Shown here piece by piece: positions 1-5,404 of a stretch of 5,404 bases of DNA (positions are counted from its first letter, which is position 1; each line of letters begins with the position of its first letter). The position numbers were made by a program, and so were the translations under genes. The DNA comes from CAYGTS01 sp964352905 (GTDB lineage: Bacteria > Pseudomonadota > Gammaproteobacteria > JAHCLG01): NCBI GenBank assembly GCA_964352905.1, contig CAYGTS010000158.1, positions 1 to 5,404 of the forward strand, given 5' to 3'. Below the pieces are notes generated by a model. The model saw only the letters and a list, made by a program, of their open reading frames with translations, ran no database searches and was not told where the DNA came from.

Positions 1-110
1 TTCAGATTTGGCGATAAAAATGGCGAAAATATTTTTGAGAAAGCGCAGTTTATGCGTTATAAATGAGCATTTCGATAAAAGATTTTCGCCGTTTTTAGCC
101 CAAACGCCAG
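1..110. repeat. Long imperfect palindrome in the left flank
   Basis: Positions 15-30 pair with 82-97 over 16 base pairs with one G-T wobble. After a small internal loop the stem continues with 7-11 against 100-104. The roughly 50-base apex holds a minor hairpin (49-53 with 59-63). The right arm ends in a T run (92-96), but the loop is too long for an ordinary rho-independent terminator. An extended palindrome outside any convincing gene fits a dispersed intergenic repeat or the end of a small non-autonomous element. It could also be the tail of an upstream gene's terminator. The structure is seen directly; the repeat-family reading is inference, because only one copy is visible here. Confidence 0.5.
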
Positions 111-130
111 TCCTCTTGATAAGCGGGGAT

Positions 131-144
131 CAGGGCGCTCCCTG
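131..144. other. GC-rich hairpin upstream of the yejM-like gene
   Basis: CAGGG (131-135) and CCCTG (140-144) form a perfect 5-bp stem around the 4-base loop CGCT. It lies in a GC-rich patch (about 122-151) that contrasts with the AT-rich surroundings. No T run follows, so a rho-independent terminator is unlikely. It could be part of a repeat or of a regulatory leader, but nothing in the sequence settles this. Confidence 0.3.
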
Positions 145-173
145 CTACGGAGTGAGTAAGTTACAAAGGCGAG

Positions 174-182
174 TGCTATAAC
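174..182 (+). promoter_or_regulatory. Possible extended -10 promoter for the gene run
   Basis: TGCTATAAC matches an extended -10 element (TG, one base, then TATAAC at 177-182, one mismatch from TATAAT). No good -35 hexamer lies 16-18 bases upstream, which extended -10 promoters can tolerate. Transcription would begin near 189 and leave a leader of about 14 nt that still contains the ribosome binding site. It is the best sigma-70 candidate before the first gene, but it was judged by eye only. Confidence 0.35.
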
Positions 183-191
183 AATTACCTT

Positions 192-196
192 AAGGA
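192..196 (+). promoter_or_regulatory. Ribosome binding site selecting the GTG start at 203
   Basis: AAGGA sits 6 nt before the GTG at 203. This supports the GTG as the true start of the yejM-like gene although it is not ATG. The resulting N-terminus leads straight into the first membrane segment, as expected for the family. Confidence 0.65.
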
Positions 197-202
197 TAAA
201 AC

Positions 203-2089
203 GTGTTCAACACCTTTCTACAAAAACGCAAACCACTGCTGGCTTTCCTAGGTTGGTTCATTGTTTGTAACAGCATCTTACTGTATGTGATTGGGGTGCG
301 TTATCTTGAAAATCTTTCTTATACCGTGGATATTCACGGTTCATTGGCGCTGAAAGATACTATTATTATTTGGGTGTTTATTATGACCGCTTACCTTGGT
401 CACTTTGCCTGGTTAGCGACCTTAGCCAGTTTACCGAGTTTGTTGCTCATCCTGTTTTGGCCCCAAACTGCCTTGGTTAAAACCATCGCGATTATCGTAT
501 CGAGTTTTTTACTCTACGTGGTTGTTATCGATACCTATGTTTATGCTCTCTATCATTATCATTTAAACGGTATTATTTGGCACATGATCACTAGTGGTGA
601 AATTCGCGGTGTGTTTGGTTTTACTGCTTATGAATGGATGTTACTGGTTATATTTTTATTCAGCATTATCGTGATAGAAATCATTATTGCTTTATTTTTG
701 GCACGTGTGTTAGCGCGTCAGCGGTATCCAAGGTGGCGGCGATTTTTTTGGCTAAGTTTTCTTGTGAGTTGGTGTATATCTTTTATTTTATTTTTTGCAG
801 CGATGCTGCATCATTATCGTTTTATTAGTGATGCTTCACGCGCGCTTCCTTGGTATAACAATATGATCGCAACTGTTTTGCCGCCCGATACTATGGTGCT
901 GATGGTTAAACAAAATGCAGAGTATTTTCTACAGGCGCGCCAAGCGACGCGCCCGCTTAATTATCCGTTAGCGTCCTTACAGTGTAAAGCGCCGAAAAAA
1001 CCGCTGAATTTAGTGATTATTATGATTGATACCTGGCGTTTTAATATGCTCACTCACGATGTGATGCCCAAAGTGAGTCAATTTGCACAAAACGCCTGGG
1101 TTTTCAATCATCACATGAGTGGGGGGAATTGCACGGGGCCTGGGGTGTTTAGCTTCTTTTATAGTATTCCTTATAGCTATTGGACAGCCATGCTTGAGCA
1201 AAAGCAAGCACCGGTTTTTATTAGGCAACTCTTAAAGGATCATTACCAAACAGGTATTTATGCCAGTGCCGAGTTAATTATGCCTGCCTTTAATAAAACC
1301 GTGTTTTTGCCTGTTAAAGACTTACAAGTAAAGACCAAAGGCGATCAACCTTATGATCGTGATCAAACCATTACCAAGCAATTTCAAACTTTTTTAAGCA
1401 AGGTTGCTAGAAATAAAAAACCATTTTTTGGTTTTTTATTTTATAATTCAGCGCATGCGATTACCTTTCCACCGGATTTTAAGGTTAAATTTAAACCGTA
1501 TTGGAAAAAATTAAACCGCTCGCAATTAACCCAACATAGTGATCCTACTTTGTTTTTAAATCGCTATAAAAACGTGGTGTATTATATTGATGGCTTGGTT
1601 GGCAAAGTGTTAGCCGATTTAAAAGAAAAGGGTTTATTGCAAAACACAATGGTTGTCATCACAGGCGATCATGGGCAAGAGTTTAATGACACCCATCGCA
1701 ATTATTGGGGACATGCCAGCAACTATACGCGTTTTCAATTACAAACGCCGCTGATTATTTATTGGCCGAGCAAAAAACCACGGGCATATGATTATTTAAC
1801 CACCCACTATGATCTTGTTCCGTTTTTAATGAAAAATGTGTTAGGCTGTGATGTCGCTGGTCAAAATTATTCGGTGGGTAAACCCTTACTTAAATCAGGT
1901 GAGCGGCCCTTTTTTATTGTCAGTAGCTATATTGATACCGGCATCGTGCAAAAAGGTCGTTATACTACGATTTTACCGTCGGGCGAGTATGTGATTTATA
2001 ATGCTATGGCAAAACCCATGCCGAATGCTACACTAGATACCGCTATTCTTAAAAAGGCGTTTGAGCAGATGCAATTATTTTATCGTTAA
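203..2089 (+). CDS. yejM: YejM/PbgA (LapC)-like inner-membrane sulfatase-fold protein
   Basis: This is a 628-residue protein with a GTG start. About five hydrophobic segments lie in the first 205 residues (near 12-31, 52-74, 75-115, 144-170 and 181-202), followed by a linker and a periplasmic alkaline-phosphatase/sulfatase-fold domain from about 265. The family is recognised from MIDTWRFNMLT (274-284), HHMSGGNCTGPG (303-314), ITGDHGQEFND (486-496) and NYWGHASN (500-507), which match E. coli YejM segments closely in order and wording. In enterobacteria YejM/PbgA senses LPS in the inner membrane and acts through LapB and FtsH to set LpxC level. The length is slightly above the roughly 586 residues of E. 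coli YejM. Asp276, Thr311, Asp489 and His490 occupy the places of the metal/nucleophile site in related LtaS-type enzymes, so catalysis is possible but unproven. The small-lipoprotein gene follows after 12 nt. Confidence in the family is high; equivalence of role to E. coli is inferred. Confidence 0.88.
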   Translation: MFNTFLQKRKPLLAFLGWFIVCNSILLYVIGVRYLENLSYTVDIHGSLALKDTIIIWVFIMTAYLGHFAWLATLASLPSLLLILFWPQTALVKTIAIIVSSFLLYVVVIDTYVYALYHYHLNGIIWHMITSGEIRGVFGFTAYEWMLLVIFLFSIIVIEIIIALFLARVLARQRYPRWRRFFWLSFLVSWCISFILFFAAMLHHYRFISDASRALPWYNNMIATVLPPDTMVLMVKQNAEYFLQARQATRPLNYPLASLQCKAPKKPLNLVIIMIDTWRFNMLTHDVMPKVSQFAQNAWVFNHHMSGGNCTGPGVFSFFYSIPYSYWTAMLEQKQAPVFIRQLLKDHYQTGIYASAELIMPAFNKTVFLPVKDLQVKTKGDQPYDRDQTITKQFQTFLSKVARNKKPFFGFLFYNSAHAITFPPDFKVKFKPYWKKLNRSQLTQHSDPTLFLNRYKNVVYYIDGLVGKVLADLKEKGLLQNTMVVITGDHGQEFNDTHRNYWGHASNYTRFQLQTPLIIYWPSKKPRAYDYLTTHYDLVPFLMKNVLGCDVAGQNYSVGKPLLKSGERPFFIVSSYIDTGIVQKGRYTTILPSGEYVIYNAMAKPMPNATLDTAILKKAFEQMQLFYR

Positions 2090-2101
2090 GGAAAATTGCG
2101 C

Positions 2102-2338
2102 ATGAAAAAGATGATCATTATCCTAGTGTGTTTAGTGTTTACAGGGTGTGCCAGTTATCGTGCTGAACAACGTGAGCTGCATTGTTTACCTGGTAGCAAG
2201 TGTTTTGATAAATTGCCACCGCAGCAGCAAGAAATCAAGCGTGAGAAATGGTTAGGCCAGCGCCAGCGCATGTTAGATTACCAGGACAACGTACGCAATC
2301 CTTTTCAGTGGATCATCAGGCCAATTACGAGTTATTAA
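2102..2338 (+). CDS. Small predicted lipoprotein of unknown function
   Basis: From the ATG at 2102 this gives 78 residues. An in-frame TTG at 2096 would add two residues, but it lies only 2 nt after the AAGGAA ribosome binding site (2088-2093), whereas the ATG is 8 nt away, so the ATG is preferred. The N-terminus MKKMIIILVCLVFTGCAS is a type II signal peptide: two lysines, a hydrophobic stretch and a lipobox ending in Cys16. Phe at -3 is less usual than Leu. Ala-Ser after the cysteine, with no Asp at +2, favours outer-membrane sorting by the Lol rule. The mature part of about 63 residues is charged and glutamine-rich, carries two further cysteines (in HCLPGSKC) and ends in a short hydrophobic/aromatic tail. 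I do not recognise the family. The ribosome binding site overlaps the yejM stop codon, so the two are co-transcribed and probably made together. Confidence 0.75.
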   Translation: MKKMIIILVCLVFTGCASYRAEQRELHCLPGSKCFDKLPPQQQEIKREKWLGQRQRMLDYQDNVRNPFQWIIRPITSY

Positions 2339-2347
2339 CAGGTTGAA

Positions 2348-2764
2348 ATGTTTATGGTTTTAGATTTAACCTCATTGCAAAAGGCGATTGATTCATTGCA
2401 AGCCGTGTTGGCAGAATATAGCAAAGATACTAGTAATAGCTTTATGCGCGATGCATGTATACAGCGTTTTGAATACACTTACGAACTAAGCCATAAAATG
2501 CTACGCCGTTTTTTGCAACAAACAGAAGCAAGCCCCGGCGAAGTGGATAAAATGTCATTTCCACAGTTGATCCGTACAGGAGATGAACGAGGGTTGTTGT
2601 TAAATGGTTGGGATGTTTGGAGTCGTTATCGGGTTGCGCGAGGTACAACTTCACATACTTATGATGAAAAAAAAGCACAGAAAGTCTCTGCCATTATTCC
2701 AGATTTTTTTAAAGAGGCGCAGTGCTTACTAAAAAACTTGCAAAACCATGCAGCCGAAAATTGA
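2348..2764 (+). CDS. HEPN-domain protein, HI0074 family (HepT-like toxin)
   Basis: This 138-residue, mostly helical protein is of the HI0074 'nucleotidyltransferase substrate-binding' type, a HEPN branch. Recognisable parts are the helix RDACIQRFEYTYELSHKML (34-52), a Trp-rich stretch (NGWDVWSRYR, 86-95) and RGTTSHTY (98-105). The last is a complete RX4HXY motif: Arg98 and His103 are the expected RNase residues of HEPN toxins, and Tyr105 matches the tyrosine that MntA AMPylates in the studied HepT-MntA system. It is therefore probably a ribonuclease toxin held inactive by the next gene's product. A weak ribosome binding site (ACAGG, 2338-2342) precedes the ATG at 2348. A second ATG at 2354 is possible. 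The 3' end overlaps the partner gene by 17 nt. The family is well supported; toxicity is inferred from the motif. Confidence 0.85.
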   Translation: MFMVLDLTSLQKAIDSLQAVLAEYSKDTSNSFMRDACIQRFEYTYELSHKMLRRFLQQTEASPGEVDKMSFPQLIRTGDERGLLLNGWDVWSRYRVARGTTSHTYDEKKAQKVSAIIPDFFKEAQCLLKNLQNHAAEN

Positions 2765-3050
2765 TTTACAAGCCAAGCATTATAAAATTGTTGTGGATAT
2801 TCTCAGCCAAATCATCCCGAATCATGAGGTTATTGTTTTTGGCTCGCGCGCAACTGGCAAAGCCAAGAGAATGTCTGATCTTGATTTATGTATTATCGCG
2901 AAAGAAAACCTATCCTTTAAAACACTTGCCGAACTCGCTGATGCCTTTGATGAATCGCTTTTACCCTTTAAAGTTGATATTGTAGAATGGCTAGATTTGG
3001 ATGAAACATTTCGTAAAATTATCCAGCATGATGGTATAAAGCTTTGTTAA
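2748..3050 (+). CDS. Minimal nucleotidyltransferase, HI0073/MntA-like antitoxin
   Basis: This 100-residue MNT-fold nucleotidyltransferase has a complete GSX10DXD signature: Gly32-Ser33, then Asp44 and Asp46 in GSRATGKAKRMSDLDL. The third metal-binding acid is Asp77 in VDIVEW. The length is normal for the family. In characterised HepT-MntA pairs this enzyme transfers AMP from ATP to the tyrosine of the RX4HXY motif and silences the toxin; both the enzyme's and the target's key residues are intact here. The ATG at 2748 lies inside the toxin gene's last codons, with no clear Shine-Dalgarno sequence, so translation is probably coupled to that of the toxin. The order is toxin first, antitoxin second. 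The AMPylation role is inferred from the family and context. Confidence 0.87.
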   Translation: MQPKIDLQAKHYKIVVDILSQIIPNHEVIVFGSRATGKAKRMSDLDLCIIAKENLSFKTLAELADAFDESLLPFKVDIVEWLDLDETFRKIIQHDGIKLC

Positions 3051-3063
3051 CCAGGGAGATGTT

Positions 3064-3636
3064 ATGATCTCAGAACTATCGCTCATTCTTTTTGCCTATG
3101 TTATGGGTTCACTCACCACGGGCTATTACCTTGTAAAATGGTTAGCACACAAGGATATTCGCCAAGAATTCAGTGGTAGTGTTGGTGCCAGTAATGTTAA
3201 ACGCATTTTGGGTAAAAAAGGATATTACCTAACGCTTGCTGGCGATATTTTGCGCGGTTTTGCCGTGATGGCGGTGGCTAAAATGGTGCATGCTACCGAT
3301 TGGTGCCAGGCCTTGATGTTTTTAGCGCTCGTGGTTGGGCATATTTGGCCAGCGCAATTGGGCTTTAAAGGCGGTAAAGGTGTGACGGTTGCCCTAAGCG
3401 GTTTATTGATTTGGAACTACCCATTACTCTTGCTCTTGGGTGGCTTGATTTTATTGTTTTACCTGATTTGCCGATCCGTAAAACGCGCGGCAGCCTTAGC
3501 GATGCTGCTCATGCCGCTAGCATCATTTTTTTTAATGCAAAATGCTTGGCATTACTTAATATTATTGCTCGTTTCGATTATCATACTCTACGCACACCGT
3601 GAGAATATTATAGCCGCTACAACGGAGTTAACGTGA
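3064..3636 (+). CDS. plsY: PlsY-family glycerol-3-phosphate acyltransferase, diverged
   Basis: This 190-residue integral membrane protein is of normal PlsY length, with about five hydrophobic segments. PlsY transfers the acyl chain from acyl-phosphate to the sn-1 position of glycerol-3-phosphate in the inner membrane. All three family motifs are visible: DIRQEFSGSVGASNVKR (31-47), GHIWPAQLGFKGGKGV (92-107) and HRENI (178-182). Ser37 and Arg47 keep conserved positions of motif 1. However, the usual GSGNIGATN reads FSGSVGASN, with Phe36 in place of Gly, Ser39 in place of Asn and Ser43 in place of Thr. These changes make a paralogue with altered substrate choice plausible, although it may be the only PlsY of the cell. 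A strong ribosome binding site (AGGGAG, 3053-3058) precedes the ATG, 13 nt after the antitoxin gene. Its stop overlaps the start of the next gene (GTGA), which implies translational coupling and a shared pathway. Confidence 0.85.
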   Translation: MISELSLILFAYVMGSLTTGYYLVKWLAHKDIRQEFSGSVGASNVKRILGKKGYYLTLAGDILRGFAVMAVAKMVHATDWCQALMFLALVVGHIWPAQLGFKGGKGVTVALSGLLIWNYPLLLLLGGLILLFYLICRSVKRAAALAMLLMPLASFFLMQNAWHYLILLLVSIIILYAHRENIIAATTELT

Positions 3637-5264
3637 GAACTGAGAATAACTTTACTTATAAAATCGCTGAACAAGAGGGTGAGTTTACCCAAATTCATCG
3701 TTTGAATTATGAAACCTTTGTTGAAGAAATTCCCCAGCATCAACGTAACCCGGAAGGGATTTTAGTTGATAAGTTTCACGAACAAAACACCTATCTGATT
3801 TGCTTAAAAGGCGAAGAAGTGATCGGCATGGGGGCTATCCGCACCGCACGACCGTTTTCACTTGATCAAAAATTGGGCGGAGTTGATCAGTATATCAATG
3901 TGCCGTATCAAAATATGGCGGAAATCAGATTGTTAGTCATGAAAAAAGACTATCGCTTTAGCCGTGCTTCGCATAATTTATTGATTAAAATTATCGAATT
4001 CTGTTATACAAATTATTACGATCTTGGTATCGTATCAGCCACGACCAAACAGTTAAAACTCTATGCGCATATGGGGTTTGAAGCATTTGGCCCATTAGTG
4101 GGCGATGAAAAAGCCCAGTTTCAACCGATGTTTATTAAGAGAAAAACCGTGGAACAAAAATTTCCTCAAGTGATGAGCAACAGTAAGAGTATGGATAACG
4201 ACGAACACGTTTTATTACAACCAGGCCCTGTCAAAATTAAACCTGAAGTGCAGTGTGCTTTTATTGAACCCAGTATTTCTCATCGCAGTGAGCGCTTTAG
4301 GTTGCTTTTACAAAACTGTAAAAAATTACTGTGTGAATTAGTTAATGCGCAACATGTTGAAATCATGATGGGTAGTGGCACGCTGGGGAATGATATTGTG
4401 GTTGGGCAGTTACTACAATTACCGGGGCGTGGGTTAATCATTAGCAACGGTGAATTTGGGGAACGATTAATCGATCATGCTACGCGCGTTAATGCTGATT
4501 TTACACCGCTGCGGTTTGAATGGGGACAATCGTTCGATGCTCAATTAGTCGAGCAAACAGTGCAACAACAGAATTATCAATGGCTGTGGGCTACCCATTG
4601 TGAAACTTCAACCGGGATTATTAATGACATCGCTATATTAAAAACACTTTGCCAAAAATATAATGTACTGCTGGCGCTTGATTGCACCAGTTCGATTGGT
4701 ACGGTGCCAGTGGATTTAAATGGTGTGTTTTTAGCATCAAGTGTGAGCGGCAAAGGTTTGTGTAGCTATGCAGGGCTTACGATGGTTTATCACCAGCAGC
4801 ACTTACCGGCTGCCCGCAAAAGTTTGCCACGCTATTTAGATTTACGAGAATATATTAGCAAAAAGGGTATTCCTTATACACTTTCATCACATTTATTGCG
4901 CTCTTTAGAGCAAGCTTTAATGAGTGAGCAGTATTTAATACGCCAAAAAGACATTAAAGCATTATCGCAATGGTTGGAAGCACAATTATTGCAACTCAAT
5001 ATTAAAGTGATTGGCAAAGTAGGCGATCGTAATCCCGCCGTGATTACCATGGAATTACCTAAAACTTTACAGTCCTCGCACGTGGGTGATCAATTGGTTA
5101 AACAAGGTTACATTTTGAGTTACCAAAGCCAATATTTAGTTGATCACAATTGGTTACAAATTTGTTTATTTGGTGGCAGTTATACTCAGGCGATGTTTAA
5201 TAAAATGTTTGTCGTGTTAAACCAGTGTATTAAAGACGCGCAAGCTAGTACCGTTTCAATTTAA
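3633..5264 (+). CDS. GNAT/FeeM-like acyltransferase fused to class V PLP aminotransferase
   Basis: This is a 543-residue two-domain protein. The GTG start at 3633 is supported by GGAG (3624-3627), 5 nt upstream. Residues 1-175 resemble the N-acyl amino acid synthase/autoinducer-synthase branch of GNAT: LNYETFVEEIP (24-34), an EIRLLV strand (97-102), a diverged acyl-donor loop near RFSRAS (108-113) and YAHMGF (144-149). Residues 176-190 form a polar linker. Residues 192-540 are a complete fold-type I, class V aminotransferase close to the AEP-pyruvate/alanine-glyoxylate type: LLQPGPV (194-200), SISHRS (214-219), GSGT (247-250), HCETSTGI (322-329), the PLP-ring Asp350 in LDCTSSIG, and the likely Schiff-base Lys374 in SSVSGKG. 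The expected C-terminal RIG substrate-carboxylate motif reads LQIC, with Gln509 in place of Arg. The fusion suggests that an amine made by one domain is acylated by the other, and overlap with plsY suggests a lipid-related product. The domain families are firm; substrate and product are unknown. Confidence 0.82.
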   Translation: MRTENNFTYKIAEQEGEFTQIHRLNYETFVEEIPQHQRNPEGILVDKFHEQNTYLICLKGEEVIGMGAIRTARPFSLDQKLGGVDQYINVPYQNMAEIRLLVMKKDYRFSRASHNLLIKIIEFCYTNYYDLGIVSATTKQLKLYAHMGFEAFGPLVGDEKAQFQPMFIKRKTVEQKFPQVMSNSKSMDNDEHVLLQPGPVKIKPEVQCAFIEPSISHRSERFRLLLQNCKKLLCELVNAQHVEIMMGSGTLGNDIVVGQLLQLPGRGLIISNGEFGERLIDHATRVNADFTPLRFEWGQSFDAQLVEQTVQQQNYQWLWATHCETSTGIINDIAILKTLCQKYNVLLALDCTSSIGTVPVDLNGVFLASSVSGKGLCSYAGLTMVYHQQHLPAARKSLPRYLDLREYISKKGIPYTLSSHLLRSLEQALMSEQYLIRQKDIKALSQWLEAQLLQLNIKVIGKVGDRNPAVITMELPKTLQSSHVGDQLVKQGYILSYQSQYLVDHNWLQICLFGGSYTQAMFNKMFVVLNQCIKDAQASTVSI

Positions 5265-5294
5265 TTCTGAACGATCCTCTAAGAAGTACATCGC

Positions 5295-5324
5295 CATTGC
5301 GACTGCCGCACTTCGTTCGCAATG
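5295..5324. repeat. Perfect 8-bp hairpin, possible end-of-operon element
   Basis: CATTGCGA (5295-5302) pairs perfectly with TCGCAATG (5317-5324) around a 14-base loop. It lies 30 nt after the last gene, where a terminator would be expected, but no T run follows, so intrinsic termination is not convincing. The CATTGCGA wording resembles small palindromic intergenic repeats found in many proteobacteria. That resemblance is from memory and was not searched. Confidence 0.45.
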
Positions 5325-5361
5325 ACATGCAATCAAATTTGTATTTTTACACAGTAACTAT

Positions 5362-5389
5362 TCAGTAAATTTGAAGGTGAATTTACCGA
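5362..5389. repeat. Inverted repeat near the right edge
   Basis: GTAAATT (5365-5371) pairs with AATTTAC (5380-5386) around an 8-base loop, and the stem continues past one mismatch with TC (5362-5363) and GA (5388-5389). CAGTAA also occurs as a direct repeat at 5352-5357 and 5363-5368. No T run follows the stem. It is probably part of the same repeat-like right flank. Confidence 0.4.
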
Positions 5390-5394
5390 GAACG

Positions 5395-5404
5395 TTCAGA
5401 TTTG
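5395..5404 (+). repeat. Terminal 10-bp direct repeat identical to positions 1-10
   Basis: TTCAGATTTG forms both the first ten and the last ten bases of the window, in the same orientation. The window may be bounded by two copies of one dispersed repeat, or it may be a circular sequence with a short end overlap. Nothing like a replication gene is present, so repeat-bounded chromosomal DNA is the more likely reading. Confidence 0.55.

Larger units (their letters stand above)
5266..5400. repeat. 135-bp segment bounded by 8-bp inverted repeats
   Basis: TCTGAACG (5266-5273) and CGTTCAGA (5393-5400) are perfect inverted repeats enclosing almost the whole right flank, starting 2 nt after the last stop codon. 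The arms are short and could be chance. Two further internal hairpins (5295-5324 and 5362-5389) support a palindrome-rich element of MITE or dispersed-repeat type. No coding capacity is seen in it. Confidence 0.35.

Noticed and set aside
116..121. TTGATA as a -35 element
   Set aside because: No acceptable -10 lies 16-18 bases downstream; the best -10 (177-182) is about 55 bases away, so the two cannot form one promoter.
20..181. A 53-codon open frame on the + strand (ATG at 20, stop at 179-181)
   Set aside because: It lies over the long palindrome and the GC-rich hairpin, has no clear ribosome binding site and shows no recognisable domain. The frame is also open upstream to the window edge, as expected of repeat DNA.
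1010..1228. Minus-strand open frame of 72 codons inside the yejM-like gene
   Set aside because: It is antisense to the well-conserved sulfatase-domain motifs, its translation has no family features, and it has no independent start signals.
2442..2678. Minus-strand open frame of 78 codons inside the HEPN gene
   Set aside because: It lies opposite the conserved HEPN helices and the RX4HXY motif, so it is a shadow of the real gene.
2722..2985. + strand 87-codon frame overlapping the toxin-antitoxin junction
   Set aside because: It runs out of frame through the GSX10DXD coding region of the nucleotidyltransferase and has no family resemblance.
5295..5324. Hairpin after the last gene as a rho-independent terminator
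   Set aside because: The stem is good, but the bases that follow (ACATGCAATC) contain no T run and the loop is 14 bases long.
1..5404. The whole window as a small circular plasmid
   Set aside because: The end overlap is only 10 bases, there is no replication or mobilisation gene, and the gene content (yejM-like, plsY-like) is chromosomal in character. The possibility is kept open only as a check.

Overview
The window is AT-rich (roughly 40% GC by eye). It holds one compact run of six genes, all on the + strand, between two short non-coding flanks rich in inverted repeats. A YejM/PbgA-type inner-membrane protein and a small lipoprotein point to a Gram-negative gammaproteobacterium. The base composition and flanking palindromes would fit a Legionellales/Coxiella-like lineage, but that placement is only a guess. 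There is no replication gene, transposase, tRNA or rRNA.

Layout: 1-202 is a left flank with a long imperfect palindrome, a GC-rich hairpin and a possible extended -10 promoter. 203-2089 encodes a YejM/PbgA (LapC)-like membrane protein with a sulfatase-fold periplasmic domain. 2102-2338 encodes a small lipoprotein of unknown role. 2348-3050 is a HEPN/MNT pair (HI0074/HI0073 type, the HepT-MntA class of toxin-antitoxin) whose two genes overlap by 17 nt. 3064-3636 encodes a PlsY-family glycerol-phosphate acyltransferase with a diverged first motif. 3633-5264, overlapping plsY by 4 nt, encodes a 543-residue fusion of a GNAT/FeeM-like acyltransferase and a class V (PhnW/AGT-like) PLP aminotransferase. 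5265-5404 is a right flank with several inverted repeats. Its last 10 bases are the same as the first 10 of the window.

The gaps between genes are 0-13 nt, or genes overlap, so the set looks like one transcription unit with the HEPN/MNT pair lodged inside it. The other genes concern the envelope: YejM-type proteins tune LPS synthesis against phospholipid supply, and PlsY makes lysophosphatidic acid from acyl-phosphate. The most interesting part is the coupled pair of PlsY-like protein and acyltransferase-aminotransferase fusion. It looks like a compact route to an N-acylated (and perhaps also O-acylated) amino lipid or N-acyl amino compound. The enzyme families are clear from motifs; the product is inference.
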